Source: a bacterium | GTDB lineage: Bacteria; Campylobacterota; Campylobacteria; Campylobacterales; Sulfurimonadaceae | NCBI GenBank assembly: GCA_018822665.1 | Contig: JAHJJX010000008.1 | Coordinates: 124,001 to 188,000, forward strand | Length of the DNA stretch: 64,000 nucleotides | Reading direction: 5' to 3' | Shown: one piece after another, positions 19,026 to 27,369 of the stretch | How positions within the stretch are numbered: the stretch's first letter is position 1 | How the letters are laid out: each line of letters opens with the position of its first letter | Notes under the pieces: generated by a model | Databases searched by the model: none | The model's input: the letters and a program-made list of their open reading frames with translations, nothing else | What the model was told of the DNA's origin: nothing | Program-made: the position numbers and the translations under genes

Positions 19026-20168
19026 TTATCTTTTAAGTGGTAAATTCATATCATTACCCCAAACATCCCAGCTGCCAGTAAATACTTTAATATTTTCATA
19101 ACCGATTAGTTTTAGAGCAGTAACATGCTCAGAGCCACGACCAGCACCAACCATACAATACGCATAGATTGTTTTGTCCGGAGTAATTCCATATTTATCA
19201 TATACAGCTTTTAACTCTTTAGCTGATTTGAATGATTTTCTATTTTCTAAATCAGAAATTTTATTCCACTCTAAAAATGTAGAACCCGGAATATGCCCTC
19301 CGCGAGCAACATTATCCATTTTTCTCTCACCGATAATCTCAGCCATACCGCGAGAATCAATAATTATATATTTGGAATTTTTTCCATTTTTCAGGATATC
19401 TTCCATCGCGTGTTTTACCTCTTCTTTTGCCGCAATATTAGTTAAATCGATTTTATTTTTATCAATTTTATAAGTTTTGGCTTTTACTTCTTCATCACCC
19501 TTAACAACTAAAAGATTCTTTTCAACTTCGTCTAAAAGATCTTGAATCTCTTGTTGGGATTTTTTATTTGCCTGAATGAGATTTTCTAATTGAGATTTTT
19601 CTGCAGCGCTCAACTCAATTTTATCTTTTTTAGCATCTTTGAGTTTATTAATTGCAGGCTTAGCCTCATCTTTAATTGCCTTTAAATCATCTTTAAGAGC
19701 ATTGTATTTGATTTGTGCAGGGTCTATTTCCATTATAGCTGAACGCCCGCCGTTTAACACTTTTATATTTGTGTGCCCAAAACTTGTAAAAAACGAATAT
19801 ACGCCTGTAGCATTTGGACCTTTAAAGTCATCATAAGCGATAATCATAGTGTTGTTGTCTATACCCTTTGACCCTATGTATGCTTCCGCATCATCTATAC
19901 ATCTATAAAGCGGTGCACAATGCATCTCTCCAGTAATGTCTGAGTGGTGTAAATGGTGTGCATACATCTCAACAGAACCTTTAATATGTCCTAGTTTATA
20001 TACATCATCACTATCTCCTGAAACAAACATTACGTTTTTCTTACCTATTAATTTAACAGCATCTTCTGCAGATATAAGAATTTTATCATCCACATACCCA
20101 TCTGTTGCCATTAAAGGGGTAAATGTTAATGTTGCTGCAAAAACTAATGTCTTAAGCAATTTTTTCAT
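19026..20168 (-). CDS. Secreted double-rhodanese protein heading the molybdenum-enzyme operon
   Basis: A 380-residue protein with a Sec signal (ending near PLMATDG). Two rhodanese domains flank a charged, Lys/Asp-rich helical insert of about 100 residues (about 135-235). The first domain lacks a clear active-site Cys loop; the second ends with the loop YCMVGAGRGS, whose Cys would carry persulfide sulfur. Rhodaneses move sulfane sulfur between thiosulfate, polysulfides or proteins. The gene ends 16 bases before the alpha subunit gene, so it is the first gene of the operon. The fused helical insert is unusual and could be a docking arm. Confidence 0.85.
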   Translation of the reverse strand: MKKLLKTLVFAATLTFTPLMATDGYVDDKILISAEDAVKLIGKKNVMFVSGDSDDVYKLGHIKGSVEMYAHHLHHSDITGEMHCAPLYRCIDDAEAYIGSKGIDNNTMIIAYDDFKGPNATGVYSFFTSFGHTNIKVLNGGRSAIMEIDPAQIKYNALKDDLKAIKDEAKPAINKLKDAKKDKIELSAAEKSQLENLIQANKKSQQEIQDLLDEVEKNLLVVKGDEEVKAKTYKIDKNKIDLTNIAAKEEVKHAMEDILKNGKNSKYIIIDSRGMAEIIGERKMDNVARGGHIPGSTFLEWNKISDLENRKSFKSAKELKAVYDKYGITPDKTIYAYCMVGAGRGSEHVTALKLIGYENIKVFTGSWDVWGNDMNLPLKR

Positions 20169-20530
20169 CCGTGCTCCTTCTTTTGTATTTTAATATCACG
20201 ATAAATCCACAAGTAAAAGTATTACATTATGAAACATGAAATATATTTTACGGAATAACGGCTTATTATAGGATGAGGAGTCTTATGAATCTATTAAATC
20301 ACAATAATATCACATTTTTATATTACTAAATGAAACACGTAGTTATAACTTATAATAATTATTTGGAGTATCATAATATATAAAAATATTTTATATAAAT
20401 TTCTCTATTACTTGTATTCTTTTGGTAATTTTTTTACTCTTAAATTTATAATTTAGTATCTACTTTTAGAGTACAAAAAGCAATTGTTGGATATATTCTC
20501 ACAAAATAATCACATTTAAAGTAGGTACCC
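20169..20530. other. AT-rich 362-base divergent intergenic region
   Basis: Holds the promoters of the rhodanese-led operon (minus) and of the LRV-led operon (plus). It is very AT-rich. One stretch at 20350-20364 (TTATAATAATTATTT) matches 13 of 15 bases of the PerR-box consensus TTATAATNATTATAA, but in such AT-rich DNA this is weak. A tiny ORF with a strong ribosome site lies at 20285-20329. No dispersed-word copy and no RNA gene is seen. Confidence 0.6.
20285..20329 (+). CDS. Possible 14-residue leader peptide
   Basis: ATG at 20285 follows GATGAGGAG at ideal distance, encoding MNLLNHNNITFLYY and then a stop, about 200 bases ahead of the LRV gene. The only support is the ribosome site; it could be chance. 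Confidence 0.25.
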   Translation: MNLLNHNNITFLYY

Positions 20531-21136
20531 GTGTCAGAAATTGATGTAAATAATGCAATTAACAATAATGATGAAGATAAAATTTTAGAAGCTCTTGATG
20601 ATAAAAGTTTAGATATTGAACTTGTAAAAAAAATCTATTTTCCCTTTAGAGATAACAAAGAGATTGTTGGACAGGTTGCAATGAACCTGAGTTTAAGAAC
20701 CTCCGTTTATAACAGAGATAAGGAATATAGCCAAACCATGGTAGAGCTTCTGCGTGATTTAGCTCTAAACACTGCGGACATGGGTGCGAGATGGGCTGTT
20801 GCTAAAAATCCGCATACACCAAAAGATGTCTTGGCAATTTTAGCAAAGGATGAAGTTAACTTAGTAAGGGCTTTAGTAGCAACAAACCCTGCTACATCGC
20901 CATCCATCTTAGAAAAATTTTTTAATGATGAAAAAATTGTAAGGGACGGTTTATCCGGAAACCCGAGTACTCCTGTTAAAATTTTAAAAATATTAGCAAA
21001 TGATGCGGATAAAATGGTTCGAATGCGATTGGCTGAAAATATTGCAGCACCGCTGGCTATCCTTCAAGAATTAGAAAATGATTCCGACTTAAATATTGCA
21101 AAAGCCGCTCAGGCAAATAGAGAGAATAGAGTATGA
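20531..21136 (+). CDS. LRV/HEAT-like repeat protein
   Basis: A 201-residue soluble protein starting at GTG (GTAGG upstream). From residue about 75 on it consists of roughly 24-residue helical repeats of the leucine-rich variant (LRV) type: ARWAVAKNPHTPKDVLAILAKD, VRALVATNPATSPSILEKFFND, VRDGLSGNPSTPVKILKILAND, VRMRLAENIAAPLAILQELEND. LRV repeats are known from a nitrogen-fixation-associated Fe-S protein, but the Fe-S Cys motif is missing here. It probably binds another protein. It is translationally coupled (ATGA) to the next gene in an operon ending with the Fe-S carrier Mrp. Confidence 0.75.
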   Translation: MSEIDVNNAINNNDEDKILEALDDKSLDIELVKKIYFPFRDNKEIVGQVAMNLSLRTSVYNRDKEYSQTMVELLRDLALNTADMGARWAVAKNPHTPKDVLAILAKDEVNLVRALVATNPATSPSILEKFFNDEKIVRDGLSGNPSTPVKILKILANDADKMVRMRLAENIAAPLAILQELENDSDLNIAKAAQANRENRV

Positions 21137-21504
21137 AAAAAAATAATCGAAGCATGAAAAGCAAGTTCACTGCACTTGAAAATCAATTTTTAAATACTTT
21201 TTTCTCCGGAATCTATATTAGTGCAAATGAATTTATTCAACTTGGCAGCAAACTTGGGATAAAAATGGGAATGAATTCAAGAGAACTCCTCATCAAAGAA
21301 CTACTCAATAAAAGTGATGAAAATGGTACCTTAAACCAGTGTGCAGCACTTTTGCATACACTTATCCAAAGCAGGATAGATAAATATCACTCTTTAAGCA
21401 GAGATTATACAGGCTCGTCTCAAATGCTTTCAAAATTAGCAGCAAAAGCTAACAATACAAAATCTCTACTCTTAAGAGAAGTTCAAAGGAGTCCGTATGA
21501 ATAG
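21133..21504 (+). CDS. Protein of unknown function between LRV and Mrp genes
   Basis: A 123-residue, mainly helical, basic protein with no signal peptide and a single Cys. It overlaps the LRV gene by four bases and the Mrp gene by eight, so it is firmly part of that operon and likely to act with them. I do not recognise it. A fixed-distance overlap on both sides suggests equal amounts of the three products are made. Confidence 0.6.
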   Translation: MKKNNRSMKSKFTALENQFLNTFFSGIYISANEFIQLGSKLGIKMGMNSRELLIKELLNKSDENGTLNQCAALLHTLIQSRIDKYHSLSRDYTGSSQMLSKLAAKANNTKSLLLREVQRSPYE

Positions 21505-22537
21505 CAATGAACTTAAGACAACTCTTCAAGAACTAAAATATCCAGGAGTAGGCAGAAGCATCGGCGAATTAAAACTTTTAGGGGAGATAAAAGTAGTAAG
21601 CAATGTAGCAAATATAGAACTTCTTACAATAAGTGATGAATCTTATTTGAATGTAAAAAAAATAATAGAAGAAAAATTTGCCAATACGTTTACAGCGCTC
21701 AACATAACTAAAAAAAATCTTGCAAAAAAAGATATGAACTACGGCAATAGCGCAACCCCTAATAACAGAGCCCCTTATGCAAAAAATATTATTGCTGTTA
21801 CAAGCGGTAAAGGAGGAGTTGGAAAAAGCACCGTAAGCGTAAACATTGCTATCTCGCTTGCACAAAAAGGGTACAAAGTCGGTATTTTGGATGCGGATGT
21901 ATATGGACCGAATATTCCTCGACTCACCAATACGGACCTGCAAAGAATACAATGGGACGATAACGATAAAATCATTCCTGCGGAAAATTACGGCATCAAA
22001 ATAATGAGCGTTGCGCTTACAACTCCGACGATGGATACACCTCTTGTTTGGAGAAGTTCGGTAGCGGTTAATGCCTTGATTCAATTTTTAGAAGATGTTG
22101 CTTGGGGTGAACTTGATTTTATGGTGATAGATATGCCTCCGGGTACCGGCGATGTTCAGCTTACAATTGCACAAGAGTTGCCTATTGCTGCTGCCGTGCT
22201 TGTTACGACTCCTCAAGTTGTTGCAACGGACGATGTAAGCCGTGCCATTATGATGTTTAAAGACATCCATGTAAAAATGGCCGGAGTTATTGAAAATATG
22301 AGCTTTTTCATTGCCCCTGACACTCAAAACAGATACGATATTTTTGGAACGGGGGGAGGAGAAAGAATCGCTAAAAAATATGAAATCCCTTTCTTAGGTG
22401 AAATTCCGCTTGATATGAAAATTAGAGAATCTTCAGACAAGGGGGAGCCTCCCGTGGCGCTTGGAGATGAAAGTCTTAAAAAATACTATAATAAAATCGT
22501 AGATAATATTATAAAAAACTCCGCCTTTCATTTGTAG
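21497..22537 (+). CDS. Mrp/ApbC-family P-loop ATPase, Fe-S cluster carrier
   Basis: A 346-residue protein: an N-terminal MIP18-like (DUF59) part (about 1-75), then the deviant Walker A GKGGVGKST (about 108), GILDADVYGPNIPRL, and DMPPGTGDVQLT. Mrp/ApbC/NBP35 proteins bind and pass on [4Fe-4S] clusters. The CxxC that bridges the cluster in most members is not evident near the C-terminus (GGGERIAKKYEIPFLGEIP lacks it), which is odd. Placement next to a molybdenum/Fe-S enzyme operon suggests a dedicated role in its maturation, though it could also be the housekeeping copy. Confidence 0.88.
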   Translation: MNSNELKTTLQELKYPGVGRSIGELKLLGEIKVVSNVANIELLTISDESYLNVKKIIEEKFANTFTALNITKKNLAKKDMNYGNSATPNNRAPYAKNIIAVTSGKGGVGKSTVSVNIAISLAQKGYKVGILDADVYGPNIPRLTNTDLQRIQWDDNDKIIPAENYGIKIMSVALTTPTMDTPLVWRSSVAVNALIQFLEDVAWGELDFMVIDMPPGTGDVQLTIAQELPIAAAVLVTTPQVVATDDVSRAIMMFKDIHVKMAGVIENMSFFIAPDTQNRYDIFGTGGGERIAKKYEIPFLGEIPLDMKIRESSDKGEPPVALGDESLKKYYNKIVDNIIKNSAFHL

Positions 22538-22558
22538 TATTTTTTATCTTCTCCTATT

Positions 22559-22594
22559 AAATATTTGCTGTGCCAAGGCTTTCAGCAAATATTT
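22559..22594 (+). terminator. Long hairpin after the Mrp gene
   Basis: Perfect twelve-base stem AAATATTTGCTG/CAGCAAATATTT with a twelve-base loop, about twenty bases after the stop codon and followed by TTAAATTT. Confidence 0.65.
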
Positions 22595-22599
22595 TAAAT

Positions 22600-22610
22600 T
22601 TCCACATGCC
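22600..22610 (-). repeat. Exact copy of dispersed word GGCATGTGGAA, intergenic
   Basis: Minus orientation, preceded by C. Sits directly after the hairpin that follows the Mrp gene. Confidence 0.9.
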
Positions 22611-22720
22611 GAATCAAATGTATGCAAACTTATTAAAAATTTCCCTATCCAATACACTTCAATCGTAACTCTAAGCATTATAAAAATAAACCTAAGGTAC
22701 TATGGTGTACATATATAATG

Positions 22721-22726
22721 TATAAT
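22721..22726 (+). promoter_or_regulatory. Predicted -10 box for the motor-like pair
   Basis: TATAAT in AATGTATAATTT, about thirty bases before the ATG at 22757. Confidence 0.6.
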
Positions 22727-22756
22727 TTTACCCATATCATGTAATTAGGAAAAACG

Positions 22757-23881
22757 ATGCTTCTGTTAAATAATAGTTCGAATTGTTCTGCAAATTTTAT
22801 TGTAATCTCCATGGTTCCTGTACTTTTTTTTATTGCTATGACTTTAGGTTATCTTAATGTCATACCTATTAATGTGCCTCTTTCCGCACTGCTGGTCATT
22901 GGTTTTATCCTTTTCATATTTTTGCTTTTTATAAAACATAATGCTAACTACAGTATCTGCAAGATGAAATCATCTTACCTCAAAATGGAACACGAATTAC
23001 GCTCACAATTAGCCTCCAATAGATTAACTTTAGATAATGAAGAAAGGTCTATTTTAGATGTTGGAAAGTTTTTAAATGAATATTATTCACATATAAGAAA
23101 TGATAACTTTGTATCCGTTGCTTCATCTATATTTCCTATGCTTGGAATTTTAGGAACATTCGTTGCCATCGCTATTTCAATGCCAAATTTTTCAGTTACC
23201 GATACAAAAACGCTGGACAATGAAATCTCTATTTTACTAAGCGGTGTAGGTTCAGCTTTTTTTGCTTCTATTTATGGGATATTGCTTTCCCTCATTTGGA
23301 CATATTTTGAAAAAAGAGGCTTGGGGAAAATAGATTTATATTTTTTGGATATTAAAACAAACCATGCATCTAGCCTCTGGTCCAATGATGCACTTCTTAT
23401 TTATAAATATTCACAATATGCGCTCAAAGAGCATAAATTCACAAGTGCGCTCAAAGAAACATTTAACTTAGACTTCATAAAAACTTTAAATGAACAGCAT
23501 TTATTAAATTTCAGGCAAATTATGCATGAAACAAATCAAAATTTTACTTTGATTTCTGAGCATCTTCAAGAAGCATCTGCGGAGCTAAAAGAAACAATTT
23601 CTATGTTAGACAGCAGCAAAAATGCCTTGGATGCAAAAAATCAAATAGAAAAAACGCTTGTTGACTTCACTACCGCTACAAAATCTTTTGATAATACTAC
23701 GAAAATTTTTAGTGTTAAACTCGACAGTTCTCTCAATAATGCATTTGAAAAAATAGATACGGAGATAGGAGACATCGTAATTAAGCTGGCTGATTTTGCG
23801 ACACATGTAAGTCTTGAGAGTCAAGAAGTACAGCACAGCATTAAAAAGTATCATCAAATGATTGAAAATCAGGTCAAATAA
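22757..23881 (+). CDS. MotA/TolQ/ExbB-like proton channel subunit with long cytoplasmic tail (ZorA-like)
   Basis: A 374-residue protein with four membrane helices (about 12-33, 41-60, 116-138, 158-182). The last two carry the proton-channel signature (FPMLGILGTFVAIAIS and LLSGVGSAFFASIYGILLSLIW). The rest (200-374) is a helical tail with coiled-coil character (SAELKETISMLDSSK). A MotA-type domain plus a long helical tail resembles ZorA of the Zorya defence system more than flagellar MotA or ExbB. The start follows TTAGGAAAAACG. The next gene starts one base after the stop codon. Confidence 0.8.
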   Translation: MLLLNNSSNCSANFIVISMVPVLFFIAMTLGYLNVIPINVPLSALLVIGFILFIFLLFIKHNANYSICKMKSSYLKMEHELRSQLASNRLTLDNEERSILDVGKFLNEYYSHIRNDNFVSVASSIFPMLGILGTFVAIAISMPNFSVTDTKTLDNEISILLSGVGSAFFASIYGILLSLIWTYFEKRGLGKIDLYFLDIKTNHASSLWSNDALLIYKYSQYALKEHKFTSALKETFNLDFIKTLNEQHLLNFRQIMHETNQNFTLISEHLQEASAELKETISMLDSSKNALDAKNQIEKTLVDFTTATKSFDNTTKIFSVKLDSSLNNAFEKIDTEIGDIVIKLADFATHVSLESQEVQHSIKKYHQMIENQVK

Positions 23882-24994
23882 ATGTTTTATAAAAACAAAA
23901 GAGATGAAGAAAGCAACTTTTGGTTGTCCTATGCTGACCTTATGGCTGGGTTGCTTTTTGTTTTTATCCTGCTAATAGGTGCCATTGTTGTAAAATCAAT
24001 AGTTCTAAAATCGAATCTGGAAAGTAAAGAAGATTCATTAACAAGCTCTATGAATGCGCTCGTATTAAGAGATAAAGAAGTGCAAAAATTGCAACTTCTC
24101 TTAGCAAAACGAACAAATGAACTTAACACGACACAAGAGCGATTGCTCATTACAAAAGATTCTCTCACACTTAAAACACAAGAGATTCAGAATCTAAACA
24201 ATATACTTTTATCCAACAATACAAAAATAGATGACTTCAATTCCAAAATAATCATCTTACAAAATTTACTCAATGAGGCAAATAGCACCATCTTCTCGGC
24301 AAAGAAAAATATAGATGACTATAAAGATAAAGTTTTAATACTTTCTAATGAATTAACCGCCAAGGAAGATTCTTTAAAAATAAAAGATAAAAAACTTTTA
24401 GATATTCTCCAAGCGCTGGAAGAAAAAGAGACTCGGCACGATATTTTAGTCCAAAGACTGCAAGAGCAAAAAGCTAAAATAAAAAGTTTGACCGGAATAA
24501 AAATAAAGCTCATCTCTGAATTAAAAGAAAGTCTTGGCAAGAATGTGCAAATAGATTCTAAAAGCGGCTCATTAAGGTTATCGTCCAATATACTTTTTGA
24601 CAAAGATAGCGACACTCTCAAAGAATCATCAAAAACCGAATTAAAAAAAGTATTTATAGATTATATCGGAGCTTTAATTTCAAACAAAAATATCAAAGAA
24701 CAGCTCGATAGGATTGTTATAGAGGGGCACACGGACAGTGATGGGGGTTACCTCTATAATCTAAACCTTTCTCAAAAAAGAGCTTATGCGGTGATGACCT
24801 ATCTTTTAACTTTAGATTTTACAAAGAACAATAATCTAAACCCATTACTGGTTGCTAGTGGAAGGTCCTATCTGGACACGATCCATAAAAACGCAAAAGA
24901 AGACAAAGAGTTATCAAGAAGAATTGAAATAAAATTTACACTTAAAAATGACGATGCCATGAATGAGATTGAAAGGATTCTTGATAATGAATAA
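23882..24994 (+). CDS. MotB/OmpA-like motor partner with long coiled coil (ZorB-like)
   Basis: A 370-residue protein. A single membrane helix (about 18-40) carries the probable proton-binding Asp19 in SYADLMAGLLFVF. It is followed by a roughly 170-residue coiled coil (about 42-210) and an OmpA-type peptidoglycan-binding domain (ILFDKDSDTL, IEGHTDSDGGYLYNLNLSQKRA, SRRIEIKF). With the preceding gene it should form a cell-wall-anchored ion-driven stator. The periplasmic coiled coil is much longer than that of flagellar MotB. No ZorC, ZorD or ZorE gene follows, so the role is open. Confidence 0.82.
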   Translation: MFYKNKRDEESNFWLSYADLMAGLLFVFILLIGAIVVKSIVLKSNLESKEDSLTSSMNALVLRDKEVQKLQLLLAKRTNELNTTQERLLITKDSLTLKTQEIQNLNNILLSNNTKIDDFNSKIIILQNLLNEANSTIFSAKKNIDDYKDKVLILSNELTAKEDSLKIKDKKLLDILQALEEKETRHDILVQRLQEQKAKIKSLTGIKIKLISELKESLGKNVQIDSKSGSLRLSSNILFDKDSDTLKESSKTELKKVFIDYIGALISNKNIKEQLDRIVIEGHTDSDGGYLYNLNLSQKRAYAVMTYLLTLDFTKNNNLNPLLVASGRSYLDTIHKNAKEDKELSRRIEIKFTLKNDDAMNEIERILDNE

Positions 24995-25142
24995 TTTTGA
25001 ACCGAAGAATATAAAAGAAGCTTCGGAATATCTGCAAAAAAGGCTTGATCTCTTTAAAAAGACAACTCTTCATAATGATAGAGCCGAGAGTAAAAGAGGC
25101 TCATTTTTTCAAAAGATTATAAATTTTTTCTTCAGGTCGTAA
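24987..25142 (+). CDS. Small basic protein translationally coupled to the motor pair
   Basis: A 51-codon ORF starting eight bases inside the preceding gene and preceded by AAGGATT. The product (MNNFEPKNIKEASEYL...IINFFFRS) has an amphipathic helix and a basic, aromatic C-terminus. Overlap with the stop of the ZorB-like gene and a suitable ribosome site make it a likely real third gene. Function unknown. Confidence 0.5.
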   Translation: MNNFEPKNIKEASEYLQKRLDLFKKTTLHNDRAESKRGSFFQKIINFFFRS

Positions 25143-25148
25143 ACCGCC

Positions 25149-25778
25149 CTACTTTAATTCAATTAGATATCCCTCTGATATCTTTGTCATTCTGTATTTA
25201 TAGTACCCGTCGAGTTCAATAACCGCTCTGTAGTATCCTGAATGATTCCCTATTCTTATTTTTGAAAAAATATTTTTATCATTCACTTTCTCATAGCTTT
25301 TCAAATTTGTATCTCTTTGGAAATCAACAACTATTCTATGTGGTTTCACCAGTAAAAAATTTCTAATTATTTTATCTTTTGTCACTATTTTCAAGCTTTT
25401 CTCAGATGAATAAAAAGAAGCGTATTGGATTGAAGCCAACTTTTCAAATTCAGCTTTTTTCCCTTCAACTTTTTTTTCAACTCCAGACGGTGAATAATTC
25501 TGAGATATAAAAATAGGCAAATGCCAATCTACGGTATTTTCAAGTTCAATACTTTTGCTTTGCATTGAGCCATCTAAATTTTTATAGCTTATTGTAACAT
25601 TTTGAAGTACTCTTGCTTGTGGAGGTAGTGTAATGGCTGCTCTATTGAGCGGCTGCAAGCTTTTAGATTCATTCGAGGTATAAGGAAGATCCATTTCACC
25701 TTCGGAGGGGAAAAAGGGGTTCTCTCTGGCATTTAAAGTGATTATAAAAAAAAAGATTACATAAAAAACTTTAGTCAA
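25149..25778 (-). CDS. AMIN-domain protein, Cj1670c-like
   Basis: A secreted protein of 209 residues: signal peptide, a Pro-rich linker with LPPQARVLQNVTISY, and a C-terminal AMIN-like domain (about 130-205: SLKIVTKDKIIRNFLLVKPHRIVVDFQRD). AMIN domains localise periplasmic proteins to peptidoglycan, often at the septum. I chose a TTG start at 25778 because AAAAGGAGG sits seven bases upstream; a TTG eight codons earlier would put this ribosome site inside the gene. It follows the FtsB-like gene, as I recall for C. jejuni. Confidence 0.75.
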   Translation of the reverse strand: MTKVFYVIFFFIITLNARENPFFPSEGEMDLPYTSNESKSLQPLNRAAITLPPQARVLQNVTISYKNLDGSMQSKSIELENTVDWHLPIFISQNYSPSGVEKKVEGKKAEFEKLASIQYASFYSSEKSLKIVTKDKIIRNFLLVKPHRIVVDFQRDTNLKSYEKVNDKNIFSKIRIGNHSGYYRAVIELDGYYKYRMTKISEGYLIELK

Positions 25779-25815
25779 AGACACCCCTCCTTTTATTTGC
25801 AAACATTATATCAAG

Positions 25816-26094
25816 TTATTTTGCAGAAATCTCTTTTAGCTCAAAATATTCTCTTTGAAGCTCTGCATTATCATTTTTCAATCTATGGACCTCTCCCTGA
25901 AGATAATTCTCATAGTCTTGCAGTCCGATAAGAACTTCTAGGGAGTTTGCTCCATATAAAAGCACCCCGAGATATATTCCAAAAGATAAAACTATTATAA
26001 AAAGAAGAAAGAACTTTCCCAGAGACAGACCCAAGTATCTTTGGGTGAAACTTTGTGTGCTGTCTATCTCCTGATAAAGTTCTTCATGATTCAT
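25816..26094 (-). CDS. FtsB/DivIC-like cell division protein
   Basis: A 92-residue bitopic membrane protein: short cytoplasmic part, one membrane helix (about 26-48), then a coiled coil (QDYENYLQGEVHRLKNDNAELQREYFELKE) that matches the septum formation initiator family. FtsB with FtsL and FtsQ links division-site recognition to cell-wall synthesis. It begins ten bases after eno on the same strand. The eno-ftsB neighbourhood is common across proteobacteria, which supports the call. Confidence 0.85.
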   Translation of the reverse strand: MNHEELYQEIDSTQSFTQRYLGLSLGKFFLLFIIVLSFGIYLGVLLYGANSLEVLIGLQDYENYLQGEVHRLKNDNAELQREYFELKEISAK

Positions 26095-26103
26095 GATTTT
26101 AGC

Positions 26104-27369
26104 TTAATTAAAAAGCGTTGTGCCTAAATATTCACCATATACCACTTCGTTTTCAATCTCCAAAAGACGGTTATATTTAGCAGTTCTCTCTCCGCGGGCC
26201 GTAGAACCTGTTTTAATTTCACCACAGTTAAGTGCTACTGCAAAGTCAGCTATAAAAGCATCTTCACTCTCACCTGAACGGTGGCTCATAACACACTTAT
26301 AGCCATTTCTCTGAGCAAGGCGAACCGTCTGCATTGTCTCACTTACAGACCCGATTTGATTCGGCTTAATAAGTATTGAATTCGCGATACCTTTTTGGAT
26401 ACCTTCATTTAAAATATTTGCATTTGTTACAAATAAATCGTCACCGACCAATTGAACTTTATTTCCAAGTTTTTCAGTTAAAATTTTCCAACCGTCCCAG
26501 TCATCTTCGCTTAAACCGTCTTCAATCGATACGATTGGATATTTAGAACAAAGGCCAACATAATAATCTACCAATTCAGCCGAAGTAACTGTTCTGTTCT
26601 CAGAATCAAGTCTGTAGCCGCCATCAACAACTAACTCTGATGCTGCTACATCTAAGGCAATAGCCATTTGTTCTCCGGCTTTATAGCCGGCTTTTTCAAT
26701 AGCTTGCATAATAATCTGAATTGGTTCTTCATTTGAACTTAAATCTGGAGCGAAACCACCTTCATCACCCAAAGCAGTATTGTGTTTTTTCGCTTTTAAT
26801 ATAGCTTTTAGATTATGATACACTTCAGCACTTGCTTGAAGTGAAGTTGCAAAATCTTCAAATCCGACAGGCATAATCATATACTCTTGAAAGTCAACTG
26901 AGTTATCCGCATGTGAACCGCCGTTAATGATATTTAGCATTGGAGTTGGAATGACCATTGCATTTGCTCCACCCAAGTAACGGTAAAGTGGAATACCTAA
27001 ACTTTTGGCTGCCGCACGAGATACTGCCATGGAAACACCAAGAACCGCATTTGCGCCTAAATTACCATAATTGTCAGTTCCGTCAAGTTCTTTCATAGTA
27101 GCATCTATAACAGCCTGATTAAAAGGTGAAAGACCAATTAAAGCATCCGATATTTGGGTATTTACATTTTCAACAGCCTGCAATACACCTTTTCCCATAT
27201 ATCTCTCACCGCCGTCACGAAGCTCAAGAGCTTCTCTTTTCCCAGTACTTGCACCACTTGGTACAATAGCACTTTCTACAGTTCCGTCACTCAACTCTAC
27301 TGTTGCTTTAACCGTTGGATTTCCACGAGAATCCATTACCTCAATTGCACTCACATTGTCTATAAACAT
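26104..27369 (-). CDS. eno: Enolase
   Basis: Interconverts 2-phosphoglycerate and phosphoenolpyruvate. The 421-residue protein has the usual markers: [14 protein letters not shown], the GDEGGFAP loop, metal ligands in [14 protein letters not shown] and VGDDLFVTN, catalytic Lys in ILIKPNQIG, and [17 protein letters not shown]. Its ATG overlaps the recA stop by one base, so it is translated with recA. There is no copy of the dispersed word in it. Confidence 0.98.
   Translation of the reverse strand: MFIDNVSAIEVMDSRGNPTVKATVELSDGTVESAIVPSGASTGKREALELRDGGERYMGKGVLQAVENVNTQISDALIGLSPFNQAVIDATMKELDGTDNYGNLGANAVLGVSMAVSRAAAKSLGIPLYRYLGGANAMVIPTPMLNIINGGSHADNSVDFQEYMIMPVGFEDFATSLQASAEVYHNLKAILKAKKHNTALGDEGGFAPDLSSNEEPIQIIMQAIEKAGYKAGEQMAIALDVAASELVVDGGYRLDSENRTVTSAELVDYYVGLCSKYPIVSIEDGLSEDDWDGWKILTEKLGNKVQLVGDDLFVTNANILNEGIQKGIANSILIKPNQIGSVSETMQTVRLAQRNGYKCVMSHRSGESEDAFIADFAVALNCGEIKTGSTARGERTAKYNRLLEIENEVVYGEYLGTTLFN

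Noticed and set aside
22757-24994. A complete Zorya anti-phage system
   Set aside because: Only the ZorA/ZorB-like motor genes are present. No ZorC, ZorD helicase or ZorE nuclease is nearby; core division and glycolysis genes follow.
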